A stretch of 33,467 nucleotides of DNA from Acidobacteriota bacterium (GTDB lineage Bacteria; Acidobacteriota; Vicinamibacteria; Marinacidobacterales; SMYC01). Location of the stretch: assembly GCA_004356105.1 (NCBI GenBank), contig SMYC01000076.1, forward strand, positions 1 to 33,467, given 5' to 3'. The translations under genes were made by a program, and so were the position numbers. A model generated the notes under the pieces. It was not told the DNA's origin, did no database searches, and saw nothing but the letters and a program-made list of their open reading frames with translations. Shown here piece after piece: positions 7,534 to 15,767 of this stretch (position 1 is the first letter of the stretch; every line of letters begins with the position of its first letter).

Positions 7534-8505
7534 CTAATCCGCCAACACTCGCTTGAGTATATCTACGCTGACTTTCTTGCCGCTGATCACGAGCACGACC
7601 CTTTTCCCGCGCCAGGCATCGGTCTCCTTCATCAAAGCGGCGATGGATAGAGCGGCCGCTCCTTCGATAATCATGTAGTGTTTCTCTATCGCAAGGCGCA
7701 TCGCGGCGGCAATTTCTTCCTCCGTCAAGAGCACGAACGTGTCGATGGTCCTTTGGCAGATCGGAAACGTGATCGTGTTCGGATCGAGTCCGCCTGCCGT
7801 CCCGTCCGCAAGTGTCGGCTCGGAGGCGAGCTCTAGGATCTTGCCGGCGCGCACGGACTCCGTCATAACACACGAGTTCTGCGCCTGGCAGCCGGTGACG
7901 TGGAGCCCCGGATGGCGCGCTTTCATGTAGCCCGCGATACCCGCAATCAAACCGCCGCCGCCGATGGGAACGAAGACGGCATCGACGTTCTCGAGCTGCC
8001 GCTCGATCTCCAAACCTATCGTTCCCTGGCCGCCAATGACCTTGGGGTCGCTATAGGGAGAGACGTAGACCAACCCTTCCCCCTCGGCGGCTTTCATCGC
8101 TTCGAGCTCACCCTCGAGGGAATCCTGTCCCACGAGCCGCAGCTCGACCCCATAGGGCAAAAGCGCGTCCTTTTTTGCCTGCGACACGGTCTCGGGCAAA
8201 TAGATGATCGCCGTCCCTCCAAGCTTTGAGAGCGCGTAAGCCACGGCCGCCGCGTGATTTCCGGAGGACGCCGTCACCACACGTTGGCGTTCGCTCTCGT
8301 CGAGCGATAAGAGCTTGTTCAAAGCACCGCGAAGCTTGAACGAGCCGGAGAGCTGCTGACTTTCGAGCTTCAAATAGACGTCGGCGCCACTTCGCTCGCT
8401 GAGCTCGTGCGACGGTTCGAGCGGGGTCTCGCGAATGTAGGGGCGGATGCGCTTTTCGGCGGCTTCCACCTCAGGCAGAATCTCTTCGTCGCGCATGTGG
8501 GCCAT
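7534..8505 (-). CDS. Threonine ammonia-lyase / serine dehydratase-like PLP enzyme
   Basis: The protein is 323 residues, fold-type II PLP. The PLP Lys is in SGSFKLRGAL, the phosphate-interacting SSGNHAAAVA loop follows, and the glycine loop is IGGGGLIAG. Catalytic-domain segments such as ETPLEPSHELSERSGADVYL match short threonine dehydratases without the C-terminal ACT regulatory domain. It would deaminate threonine or serine to the 2-oxoacid; serine/threonine racemases of the same fold cannot be excluded. The start is ATG at 8505 (a second ATG lies at 8496). There is no clear ribosome site, and the AT-rich stretch immediately upstream may allow a very short leader. It is divergent from pruA with a 37-base gap, so the two may share a control region. 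Both enzymes degrade amino acids. Confidence 0.85.
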   Translation of the reverse strand: MAHMRDEEILPEVEAAEKRIRPYIRETPLEPSHELSERSGADVYLKLESQQLSGSFKLRGALNKLLSLDESERQRVVTASSGNHAAAVAYALSKLGGTAIIYLPETVSQAKKDALLPYGVELRLVGQDSLEGELEAMKAAEGEGLVYVSPYSDPKVIGGQGTIGLEIERQLENVDAVFVPIGGGGLIAGIAGYMKARHPGLHVTGCQAQNSCVMTESVRAGKILELASEPTLADGTAGGLDPNTITFPICQRTIDTFVLLTEEEIAAAMRLAIEKHYMIIEGAAALSIAALMKETDAWRGKRVVLVISGKKVSVDILKRVLAD

Positions 8506-8542
8506 TGTAGTTAAAATAGCGGTTCTCAAGGAGGAAGTTGAA
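8506..8542. promoter_or_regulatory. Compact divergent control region, dehydratase / pruA
   Basis: Only 37 bases separate the two divergent starts. They hold an AT-rich block (tagttaaaat, 8508-8517), which can supply -10-like hexamers in either direction, and the AAGGAGG ribosome site (8528-8534) of pruA. There is no room for two complete promoters without extending into the genes. Promoters may overlap, or -35 elements may lie inside the coding regions. Confidence 0.4.
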
Positions 8543-10174
8543 GTGTCGAATGCGATTCTCAACGTGCCGGCTCCGCGGAACGAGCCCGTCTACGACTATG
8601 CGCCAAAAAGCCCGGAACGGAGCGCGCTCCAAGCCGCCACCAAGGACATGCTCGGTAAAGAAATCGAGATCCCCATCATCGTTGGCGGAAAGGAAATCCG
8701 AACCGGTGATTTAGGCGAAATCCGCTGCCCTCACGACCACGGCCACGTCCTGGCCAAATATCATCGGGCCAATACGGATATCGTCCATCAAGCCGAGAAA
8801 GCGGCCGGCGAGGCCTGGCACGAGTGGTCCGTCATGGATTGGCGGGCGCGCGCGAGCGTCGTGCTGAGAATGGCGGAGCTTCTATCGACCAAATACCGGC
8901 CGATTGTGAACGCCGCAACGATGCTCGGGCAATCGAAGACCGCGCATCAAGCCGAGATCGACGCCGCGGCCGAGCTCATCGATTTCTATCGCTTCAACGC
9001 CCACTACATGCAGCAGATCTATGCCGGGCAGCCCGTCTCGAGCCCGGGCATATGGAACTACCTCGAATATCGAGCGCTCGAGGGCTTCGTGCTGGCGATT
9101 ACGCCTTTCAACTTCACAGCCATAGGTGGCAACTTGTCCGTGAGCCCCGCGCTCATGGGCAACACGGTCCTGTGGAAACCAGCTTCGACAGCCGTCCTCA
9201 GCTCGTACTACCTCATGGAGCTCTTCAAAGAAGCGGGCCTTCCCGACGGCGTCATCAATTTCATCCCCGGCTCCGGTGGCAAAGTCGGTGCGCCAGCAAT
9301 GGCCATGCCCACACTCGCCGGTATCCACTTCACGGGCTCGACCGAAGTCTTCCAGCTGATGTGGTCTACCGTCGGCGAGAACATCAAGAACTACAAGGTC
9401 TATCCGCGGATCGTCGGCGAGACCGGCGGCAAGAACTTCATCTTCGCGCATCCGTCGGCCAATGTCGAAGCACTCGTCGCCAATACCATCAGGGGCGCTT
9501 TCGAATATCAAGGGCAGAAATGCTCCGCGGCGTCGCGCGCTTATATCCCGGAGAGCCTTTGGAACGCGTTCAAAGAGCGCTTGGTCGCCGAAGTCGCGAC
9601 GATAAAGACCGGCGACGTTACGGATTTCGGGAACTTCATGGGCGCCGTCATCGACAAACCGGCTTTCGACACCATTACGGAATACATCGATTACGCAAAA
9701 GACTCCTCGGAGGCCGAGTTCATCACGGGTGGGAGCTATGACGGCTCCAAAGGCTATTTCATCGAGCCCACGACGGTTCTTACCACCAACCCACATTTCA
9801 AGCTCATCGAGGAAGAGATCTTCGGCCCCGTGATCACGATCTATGTCTATCCAGACGACAAGTTCGAGGAGACGCTCGAGCTCTGCGACAAGACGTCCCC
9901 TTACGCTCTCACCGGCGCCATCTTCGCCGACGATCGTGTGGCGATCGAAAAAGCGTTCCGCACGCTACGTCATAGCGCGGGGAATTTCTACATCAACGAC
10001 AAGCCGACGGGCGCGGTGGTGGGCCAACAACCGTTTGGCGGAAGCCGTGCCTCGGGAACGAACGACAAGGCCGGCTCCGCCGGCAATTTGACACGGTGGA
10101 CGAGCATCCGCACGGTGAAAGAAACCTTCGTCCCCGCGGCCGATTACCGCTATCCTTTCTTGGAGAGCGAATAG
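8543..10174 (+). CDS. pruA: 1-pyrroline-5-carboxylate dehydrogenase
   Basis: The protein is 543 residues, an ALDH-superfamily enzyme oxidising glutamate semialdehyde/P5C to glutamate with NAD (proline catabolism, cytoplasm). The length and sequence fit the eukaryote-like P5CDH group: N-terminal NVPAPRNEPVYDYAPKSPER, the ALEGFVLAITPFNFTAIGGN segment, the NAD-site FTGSTEVF, the general-base Glu in IVGETGGKN, the nucleophile Cys in YQGQKCSAASR, EEIFGPVITIYVY and QQPFGGSRASGTNDKAG. The start is GTG at 8543, 8 bases after AAGGAGG. The frame is open further upstream, but that part overlaps the divergent gene and has no homology. No proline dehydrogenase gene is next to it in the window. The gene appears intact. 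Confidence 0.93.
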   Translation: MSNAILNVPAPRNEPVYDYAPKSPERSALQAATKDMLGKEIEIPIIVGGKEIRTGDLGEIRCPHDHGHVLAKYHRANTDIVHQAEKAAGEAWHEWSVMDWRARASVVLRMAELLSTKYRPIVNAATMLGQSKTAHQAEIDAAAELIDFYRFNAHYMQQIYAGQPVSSPGIWNYLEYRALEGFVLAITPFNFTAIGGNLSVSPALMGNTVLWKPASTAVLSSYYLMELFKEAGLPDGVINFIPGSGGKVGAPAMAMPTLAGIHFTGSTEVFQLMWSTVGENIKNYKVYPRIVGETGGKNFIFAHPSANVEALVANTIRGAFEYQGQKCSAASRAYIPESLWNAFKERLVAEVATIKTGDVTDFGNFMGAVIDKPAFDTITEYIDYAKDSSEAEFITGGSYDGSKGYFIEPTTVLTTNPHFKLIEEEIFGPVITIYVYPDDKFEETLELCDKTSPYALTGAIFADDRVAIEKAFRTLRHSAGNFYINDKPTGAVVGQQPFGGSRASGTNDKAGSAGNLTRWTSIRTVKETFVPAADYRYPFLESE

Positions 10175-10268
10175 TTGCGTCAGCTCTTTGCTGCTAGCAG
10201 ATCCCGGAGAACGAACCCGACAAAGAAGAATCGCAACACCCCCGCTCCTGAGTTAAAGTCGCCATTAC

Positions 10269-11087
10269 ATGCGGTTTCCTCGTCTTCTTATGTTCTTCGT
10301 GCTCGTTCTCTCCGGCCCGCTGTACTTCTTGGCCTATCAAGCGAACCCGTCGCGACATTTCGGCATTGGACATTGGGATGGCCTTTTTCTAGCCGACGAA
10401 GAGAGTTTCTATCCGCCGCTCCGGACGAGCGGGCCGTTCCGCCATCCCGATCAATCCGTCGAGATCAGAGAGTTCGTCGGTCGGCTCACACGAAGAGACG
10501 CGGGCTTCCAAATCCCGTATCACGCACTCAGAACCCCACTTCGTCTGTCGATACGGTGCCATCGGTTCGGGCTTTCGGGCAGCATCGCGCTCACGGTCAA
10601 TGGAGAACTCATCGATGAGTTCGTCTTCACCGAAAGCTCCTATCCGTGGGGCGGCATACGGGCGATCATACCTCAAAGCGTCGCCGAAAAAGGTCCGTTG
10701 AGAATCGACCTTTCGACGAAAGGCGGGACGCCGCCACCCGCTCACCTACCACCGGATCTTGGTTTCGGTGTGGACTGGCTTGAGGTCGAGCCGATGTCCG
10801 AGGGCGTCTTGTTGCTCCCCACGGGCGCTGAGTGGATGCGTTTGTTCCTCTTCCTCGTGCTCGCCTTCGTGTTTCTGCGCTTTCTCGGCACGAAACCGGC
10901 TGCGGCCGCGGTGACGATGTTCGTGCTCGTCGCGGCGGTTGCCACGGCGGTAGCGATTTATCCAGTCATCACGTCGAGAACGCTTGCATCCGCGTGGTTC
11001 CTCTTTCTCGGGCTGATGCTTCTGATTGGGCTAGCCGAGCTTGCCGATGGGCGCTCCGACGTCGCGGACGTCGCTCGGGGTCGTTGA
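10269..11087 (+). CDS. Membrane-anchored protein of unknown function
   Basis: The protein is 272 residues and not recognised with confidence. It has an N-terminal membrane helix (RLLMFFVLVLSGPLYFLAY), then about 170 residues of probable beta-rich extracytoplasmic domain (segments LRLSIRCHRFGLSGSIALTV, FGVDWLEVEP), and then three helices near the C-terminus (about 195-260). A beta domain between an N-terminal helix and a C-terminal helix bundle resembles parts of large PMT/GT39-like glycosyltransferases, but no catalytic motif is seen. The start is ATG at 10269. No ribosome site is visible, and TTAAAGT about 10 bases upstream could mean leaderless transcription. Its last 57 bases overlap, tail to tail, the end of the glycosyltransferase gene on the other strand. 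Confidence 0.7.
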   Translation: MRFPRLLMFFVLVLSGPLYFLAYQANPSRHFGIGHWDGLFLADEESFYPPLRTSGPFRHPDQSVEIREFVGRLTRRDAGFQIPYHALRTPLRLSIRCHRFGLSGSIALTVNGELIDEFVFTESSYPWGGIRAIIPQSVAEKGPLRIDLSTKGGTPPPAHLPPDLGFGVDWLEVEPMSEGVLLLPTGAEWMRLFLFLVLAFVFLRFLGTKPAAAAVTMFVLVAAVATAVAIYPVITSRTLASAWFLFLGLMLLIGLAELADGRSDVADVARGR

Positions 11088-12335
11088 GAGGCGTGGCTCG
11101 GAATCGGCTACAGGAAAGAGCCAGCGCGGGAGTGTCACGCGGGTCGTGCGCCAACGGTGTCCGACCCAGTACAACAGGAGGAAAAAGAAAAGCGCGGTGA
11201 TCGAATGCCACCGGTCGAGGCCTAACTCTATGACCAGCTGCGCGTAAGGGGCCATGGCCGGGAGCATCCCCACATTGACCGGAGACGCCGTCAGATAAAG
11301 CGTCGCCATCCCCACGTACCACCAGGTGGAGAAGTGTCGCCAGTACACGGCACAGGTCACGAGAGGAATGACGAGATATTGGTTCGCGATGGCGCTCGCG
11401 AACACGACCATCGCGACGAGGTAGATGAAGAGCTGCTCCTGATAGCTCTTATGCCGGACGGCAAATCCTGTCGCCATCATCGCCGCGAACCACACGAATT
11501 GAAACCCCGAAAAAACTGGCACCCAAGAGAAGAGCGCCTCGATCGTCGGCAAAGGAATCGCCGCGTGTACCAGGTAGGAAAAGAACCCGTCGAGGTGTAC
11601 CGAGTCATAGTGCACAACGTGGTCGAAGATGCCTTCGAGAGCGCGCTCATCGTGAATGAACGGGAGAAAACTCGCCGCGAACACTCCGAAGGGGATCAGC
11701 GAAAACACCCTTCGCAGACGGCTCTGATGCGGCCGGAAGAAAAGCCACAAGGGCAGGAAGATCAAAACATGCTTGGCGACGAGCGAGAGCCCGAGCATCG
11801 TCATCGCGAGTCCGAAACGTAGCGGATGGGGAGCACTGTCTTTGTCGAGCAAAAGGCAGGCGCCAAATCCGAGCACAATCGCGACATTCTCGAAGTGGGA
11901 GTGGAAGCCAGTAATGAGCAGGGAAACGGGATTCAAGAGAAAGAGGGCGCCCGCGACGAAGGAGCGGCATCGGACCAGCAAGAAAGCGATCACGACATCG
12001 ACCAACGAGAGGAACAGCGCCATCAGGCGGTGGAAGTCCTCGAGCGACGCCGTTCCGAGAAAGTGCAACTGAGCGTAGCGCGTGCCAGCACAGACGTAGC
12101 TCCAGATGGGGCCCCAGTTGCTGCGCTCCGTTTCCGCATAGACGATCTTGCCATCGAGGACGAGCTCGCCGAGGAGTACCCAAGATTCCAGATCGATGTT
12201 GTGCCCGAGACCTGCGAGCGCCACTTTGGCGCCGGTGGACAGAACGGCCAGCGCGGCGAAAAGCGTGAAGAGGGACCCCTTGGAGAGCGAAGCAAAGTCG
12301 AAACCGAGCCACCTCGATCGGGTCTCGAGCGTCAT
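11031..12335 (-). CDS. GT-C-type polytopic glycosyltransferase-like protein
   Basis: The protein is 434 residues, with about ten or more hydrophobic segments spread along its length. A first-loop acidic motif NIDLESW followed by ETERSNWGPIW fits GT-C transferases, which use an acidic residue in the first external loop and polyprenyl-phosphate sugars. A second loop segment GFHSHFENV recalls the ALG6/ALG8-like and PMT-like groups. The sugar and acceptor cannot be told from the sequence. The start is ATG at 12335; no good ribosome site is seen. It is followed tail to tail by the unknown membrane protein at 10269-11087, with a 57-base overlap of coding ends. Both encode membrane proteins possibly of the envelope, but they are on opposite strands. 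Confidence 0.72.
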   Translation of the reverse strand: MTLETRSRWLGFDFASLSKGSLFTLFAALAVLSTGAKVALAGLGHNIDLESWVLLGELVLDGKIVYAETERSNWGPIWSYVCAGTRYAQLHFLGTASLEDFHRLMALFLSLVDVVIAFLLVRCRSFVAGALFLLNPVSLLITGFHSHFENVAIVLGFGACLLLDKDSAPHPLRFGLAMTMLGLSLVAKHVLIFLPLWLFFRPHQSRLRRVFSLIPFGVFAASFLPFIHDERALEGIFDHVVHYDSVHLDGFFSYLVHAAIPLPTIEALFSWVPVFSGFQFVWFAAMMATGFAVRHKSYQEQLFIYLVAMVVFASAIANQYLVIPLVTCAVYWRHFSTWWYVGMATLYLTASPVNVGMLPAMAPYAQLVIELGLDRWHSITALFFFLLLYWVGHRWRTTRVTLPRWLFPVADSEPRLSTTPSDVRDVGAPIGKLG

Positions 12336-12408
12336 GGTGCCAAGATTCGATACCGCACGACCGCGATTGTCAAGGCCTCCCCTCTCGATCCGTCGATTAC
12401 CGCCATCC

Positions 12409-13566
12409 TCAGGACGTGCGGATCAAGTGGGCGTTCAGGTCGCGCATTTCCGCGGCCGCGTCGTCCATGAACGTGTTGGCGAAGAGGATAGAGCCGACAC
12501 CCGTTTCGCGGTTGAAGTCGATCCGCGTGTTCACGCCCGGATCGGCGCCGCCGTGGCCCCAAAAAGGAAGCCCGCCGACGTCGCGCACATACCAGCATAG
12601 CCCCCAGATCTCCTCGGAGTGCACTTTGAGCATGGTGTCGACCGTCTCCTTTTTCAAGATGGGCTCACCACCACGCAAATAGGCGTTCATGTAGAGCGCG
12701 AGCTGCCTCACGCTCGTGCGCAGAAAGCCGTCCGGATAGTTCGGATGGTTGTAGAGACAATTCGCGAGGTAGCCGTCGGCCTCGGCCACGGCACCTATGG
12801 CGCCGAGCGGCTCGCCTCCCCAGGTCGGACCGCGCGCCTCACCTTGCTCGATCCACGTATAGGGGATCGCGTGCTTCGCGGTGTCTATATCGGCCAAGAA
12901 CCACGACGTCTCCAACATAGCGAGGGGCTCGAAGATGTGACTCTTGCAGTAATCCGCGAAAGGCTCGTCCGACAGCACTTCGACGAGATGGCCGAGGAGG
13001 CCGAAGGCAACGTTGCAATAGGTGTAGCGCTCACCCGGCCCCCACGGGTGGAAGTTCTCATCCTCGTTGTAGAAACGTCCGCCCGGCGTGAAGTATTCCT
13101 CGAGCCACTCAGAAAGAGTTATCTCGGGGTCGCCGCAGACGTAGTTTCTCGAATATGAAGTCCCGTCGGCGATGCCGGAGGTATGGGTCAAAAGCTGCCG
13201 AAACGTGACCGCCGCCTTCGGGTTCACCGTGAAGGAAAGTACGGCGTTCACGTCGTCATCGAGACGAAACGCTCCTTGTTCCCAAAGCTGCATCAGCGCC
13301 GTGGCGGTAAACGTCTTCGAGATCGACGCGATGTTTTGAATCGTGTCGAGGTCGATCGGTGTTTTCTTCTCTAGATCGGAGAACCCATAGGCGATCTCAC
13401 GAACCATCTCTCCGTTTCGCATCACGCACCCGGTGAGGCCCGGGATATGCATCGTCTCCATGCGCGCTACGAAGAAATCGTCACGTTCAGGTTCTTCGCT
13501 GCGCGAGCAGCCATAGATGGCACCCGCAGCAGCCACCTTCAGGAAATCGCGGCGTCTCATCTTCAT
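12409..13566 (-). CDS. Beta-lactamase-fold serine hydrolase, Tat-exported
   Basis: The protein is 385 residues. The N-terminus MKMRRRDFLKVAAAGAIYGC is a Tat leader ending in a possible lipobox Cys at residue 20. The serine beta-lactamase/DD-peptidase fold motifs are visible: S-x-x-K as SISK (residues 81-84), Y-x-N as YCN (183-185) and a C-terminal GHGGADPG in place of KTG. This is the pattern of the class C-like family (esterases, D-aminopeptidases, EstB-like and many of unknown substrate), so antibiotic resistance should not be assumed. The start is ATG at 13566, and a second ATG two codons on is equally possible. It is followed by the glycosyltransferase gene in the same direction, about 75 bases later. 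Confidence 0.87.
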   Translation of the reverse strand: MKMRRRDFLKVAAAGAIYGCSRSEEPERDDFFVARMETMHIPGLTGCVMRNGEMVREIAYGFSDLEKKTPIDLDTIQNIASISKTFTATALMQLWEQGAFRLDDDVNAVLSFTVNPKAAVTFRQLLTHTSGIADGTSYSRNYVCGDPEITLSEWLEEYFTPGGRFYNEDENFHPWGPGERYTYCNVAFGLLGHLVEVLSDEPFADYCKSHIFEPLAMLETSWFLADIDTAKHAIPYTWIEQGEARGPTWGGEPLGAIGAVAEADGYLANCLYNHPNYPDGFLRTSVRQLALYMNAYLRGGEPILKKETVDTMLKVHSEEIWGLCWYVRDVGGLPFWGHGGADPGVNTRIDFNRETGVGSILFANTFMDDAAAEMRDLNAHLIRTS

Positions 13567-13589
13567 GGCATCGATTATAATCCCCAGAA

Positions 13590-14531
13590 TCAGTAGCCGC
13601 GCTCGGGATCGACGACGTTTCTGAGCGTCTTGCCCGCGCGGAATCGCTCGAGGTTGGCGCAGAAAAGCTCCACGACTTTGGACTGCCAGCCTTCGATATC
13701 ACCGGTATGCGGCGTGATGACGACGTTCGCTAGATCCCAGAGCTCGCTTTCGGCGGGGAGCGGCTCTGTCTCGAACACGTCGAGAACCGCGCCCCGAAGC
13801 GCGCCCTCGCGAAGCATGCGCGCCAAAGCTCTCTCGTCCACGATCCCGCCGCGGGAAATATTGACGAGCACCGAGCCAGGCTTCATCGAAGTAAGCACGT
13901 GCTCTGAAACGAGACCAAGTGTTTTTTCCGTGCGGGGAAGCGTTACCGCGAGGAAGTCCGCGTCTTCGAGCACCTCGATGAGCTTGTCGACCCCAACGGC
14001 ATCCCCTTGCGGCCGTGCCCGCACGCCTACCACCTGAAGACCGAGCGCTTGCGCCTTCGCGGCAACGCGCGTTCCGATAGCTCCGAGCCCGAGCACGACG
14101 AGTCTTTGGCCGTTCGAAGGCCGAAGCGGCTTTGGCTCCCAGAGGTGGTCGCGCTGTTGCCGGAAGAAAGCCGGAAAGTGAAGGTTGAACATCAGCATCG
14201 CGCAAACGACGTAATCCGCGAGGGCTTCGTCGTGAATGCCCGAGGCCGATGTGACCCGGACCCGCGAGCTGAACGGGCGCAAGTGGTCGACGCCGGCCGA
14301 ATCGCACTGCACCCACTCGACAGAGGGCGCGCTTGAGAGCAGAAGCTCTCGCGGGAAAGGCGCGCCGATCTTGCCCGTGAGCACGACCGTGGGCTCGAAC
14401 CGGCGCAGCGCTTCACCGAGTGCTTCGTAGCTCGAGCACGTTTCGAGCGCCAGCTCGGGATAGCGAGCGCGGATCGGCGCCCTGTAGATATCCGGCTCAC
14501 GCGCAAGAACGAGAACGCGCGGCTCGCTCAC
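13590..14531 (-). CDS. D-2-hydroxyacid dehydrogenase (kyn-linked copy)
   Basis: The protein is 313 residues, NAD(P)-dependent, of the D-isomer 2-hydroxyacid dehydrogenase family, reducing 2-oxoacids. The dinucleotide loop is GLGAIGTRVA. The catalytic Arg is in VNISRGGIVDE, the Glu in DVFETEPLP and the His in ITPHTGD. The open frame begins earlier, inside kynU, but the homology starts at SEPRVLVLAR. I therefore choose GTG at 14531, five bases after the kynU stop, with GAAGG just before it. The tight spacing makes it the third gene of the kynA-kynU unit. A related gene lies at 32154-33203. Its substrate is unknown; a tryptophan- or alanine-derived oxoacid would fit the context but is only a guess. 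Confidence 0.88.
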   Translation of the reverse strand: MSEPRVLVLAREPDIYRAPIRARYPELALETCSSYEALGEALRRFEPTVVLTGKIGAPFPRELLLSSAPSVEWVQCDSAGVDHLRPFSSRVRVTSASGIHDEALADYVVCAMLMFNLHFPAFFRQQRDHLWEPKPLRPSNGQRLVVLGLGAIGTRVAAKAQALGLQVVGVRARPQGDAVGVDKLIEVLEDADFLAVTLPRTEKTLGLVSEHVLTSMKPGSVLVNISRGGIVDERALARMLREGALRGAVLDVFETEPLPAESELWDLANVVITPHTGDIEGWQSKVVELFCANLERFRAGKTLRNVVDPERGY

Positions 14532-14536
14532 AGCCT

Positions 14537-15766
14537 TCAAGTCACGAGCTGGCGCTTTTGGAACTCGGGGCGGCGCCAAGCTTCGGTCTCGACAATTTTC
14601 TTCAGGACCAGGGCGGCTTCCCACACGTCGCTATATCGGAGATAGAGCGGCGTGAGCCCGAACCGTAAAACGTCGGGGGCGCGAAAATCTCCAATCACTC
14701 CGTTCGCGATGAGCGCCTGCATGATCGGGTATCCATCGTCGTGCCGAAGTGAGACTTGGCTTCCGCGCCTTTTGCTCTCCAGCGGGCATGCGATCTCGAG
14801 CCCACATCCTTCGACGAGCTCGAGAAACAAATCGCCCATCCGTTGTGATTTCTTGCGTAGCTCCTTCATGTCCACCCGCGTCGCGATCTCGACGCCCACT
14901 TCGAGCGCCGCCATCGCGAGAATGGACGGCGTGCCGCAGAGTTGCCGACCGATCCCTGGAGCCGGGCGATAATCCGCATCGAAAGCGAAGGGGGAAGCGT
15001 GTCCCATCCAGCCGCTCAGTGGAGGGTCGATGTCGTCCTGGTGCCGCTTGGCGACGAAAAGAAACGCAGGCGCGCCGGGGCCGCCGTTCAAATATTTGTA
15101 GCCGCATCCCACGGCGAAATCCGCTCCCGACGCGTTCAGCTCGACAGGTAGCGCTCCCACGCTGTGGCTCAAGTCCCAGACGACGAGAGCCCCCGCATCA
15201 TGGGCGCGCCGAGTGACCTCCGCCATGTCGTGAACTTCCCCCGTCTTGAAGTCGACATGGGTGAGGGCGACTACAGCGACATCGTCCCCCAAGGCGTCGT
15301 TCAGCTCCGAGCGCGGCACCATGCGCAGCCCGTGCTCGCCGCCCAGAAATGAGGAAAGCCCCTGGGCGATGTACAGATCGGTAGGAAAGTTCTCTTGCTC
15401 CGAAACGATGATGCCGCGTCCCGGCCGGAGACCCAGCGCCGCCCCGAGCATCTTGAATAAGTTGATGGAAGTGGTGTCCGCGGCGATCACTTCGCCAGCG
15501 TCGGCGCCGATCAGTCGGGCGATTTGATCGCCGACGCGGCGCGGAAGATGAATCCAGTCATGCGCGTTCCAGCTCTTGATGAGGTCGTGGCCCCACTCGT
15601 CTTCAATGAGCGTGCGAATCCGCTCCGGCGTTTTTCGAGGGAGAGCTCCGAGCGAGTTTCCGTCGAGATAGTACAAGCCTTCCGGAACGTGGAATTCTTC
15701 GCGAAACGGCGCCAAAGGGTCACAGGCGTCCCAGGCGGCGATCTCCTCGCTCGTAAGCTCCGTCAT
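14537..15766 (-). CDS. kynU: Kynureninase
   Basis: The protein is 409 residues, a PLP enzyme cleaving kynurenine to anthranilate and alanine. Family landmarks visible are FYYLDGNSLG-type YYLDGNSLGALPR, the EWGHDLIKSWNAHDWI stretch, DTTSINLFKM, WDLSHSVGALPV (PLP Asp), the Schiff-base Lys in CGYKYLNGGPGAPAF, and GWMGHASPFAFD. The length is normal. The ATG at 15766 lies one base after the kynA stop (TGAGATG), so the two genes are co-translated or coupled. Together with kynA it gives a tryptophan-to-anthranilate route lacking only the formamidase, which is not present in this window. Confidence 0.95.
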   Translation of the reverse strand: MTELTSEEIAAWDACDPLAPFREEFHVPEGLYYLDGNSLGALPRKTPERIRTLIEDEWGHDLIKSWNAHDWIHLPRRVGDQIARLIGADAGEVIAADTTSINLFKMLGAALGLRPGRGIIVSEQENFPTDLYIAQGLSSFLGGEHGLRMVPRSELNDALGDDVAVVALTHVDFKTGEVHDMAEVTRRAHDAGALVVWDLSHSVGALPVELNASGADFAVGCGYKYLNGGPGAPAFLFVAKRHQDDIDPPLSGWMGHASPFAFDADYRPAPGIGRQLCGTPSILAMAALEVGVEIATRVDMKELRKKSQRMGDLFLELVEGCGLEIACPLESKRRGSQVSLRHDDGYPIMQALIANGVIGDFRAPDVLRFGLTPLYLRYSDVWEAALVLKKIVETEAWRRPEFQKRQLVT

Positions 15767-15767
15767 C

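Noticed and set aside
7512-7540. TTGACA with a weak -10 near the end of the PLP enzyme gene
   Set aside because: The -35 is perfect, but taatcc is a poor -10 and the direction is antisense to the gene with no downstream target.
12409-13566. Antibiotic-resistance beta-lactamase
   Set aside because: The S-x-x-K and Y-x-N motifs fit, but the third motif and overall sequence are those of the broad serine-hydrolase family; there is no support for resistance.
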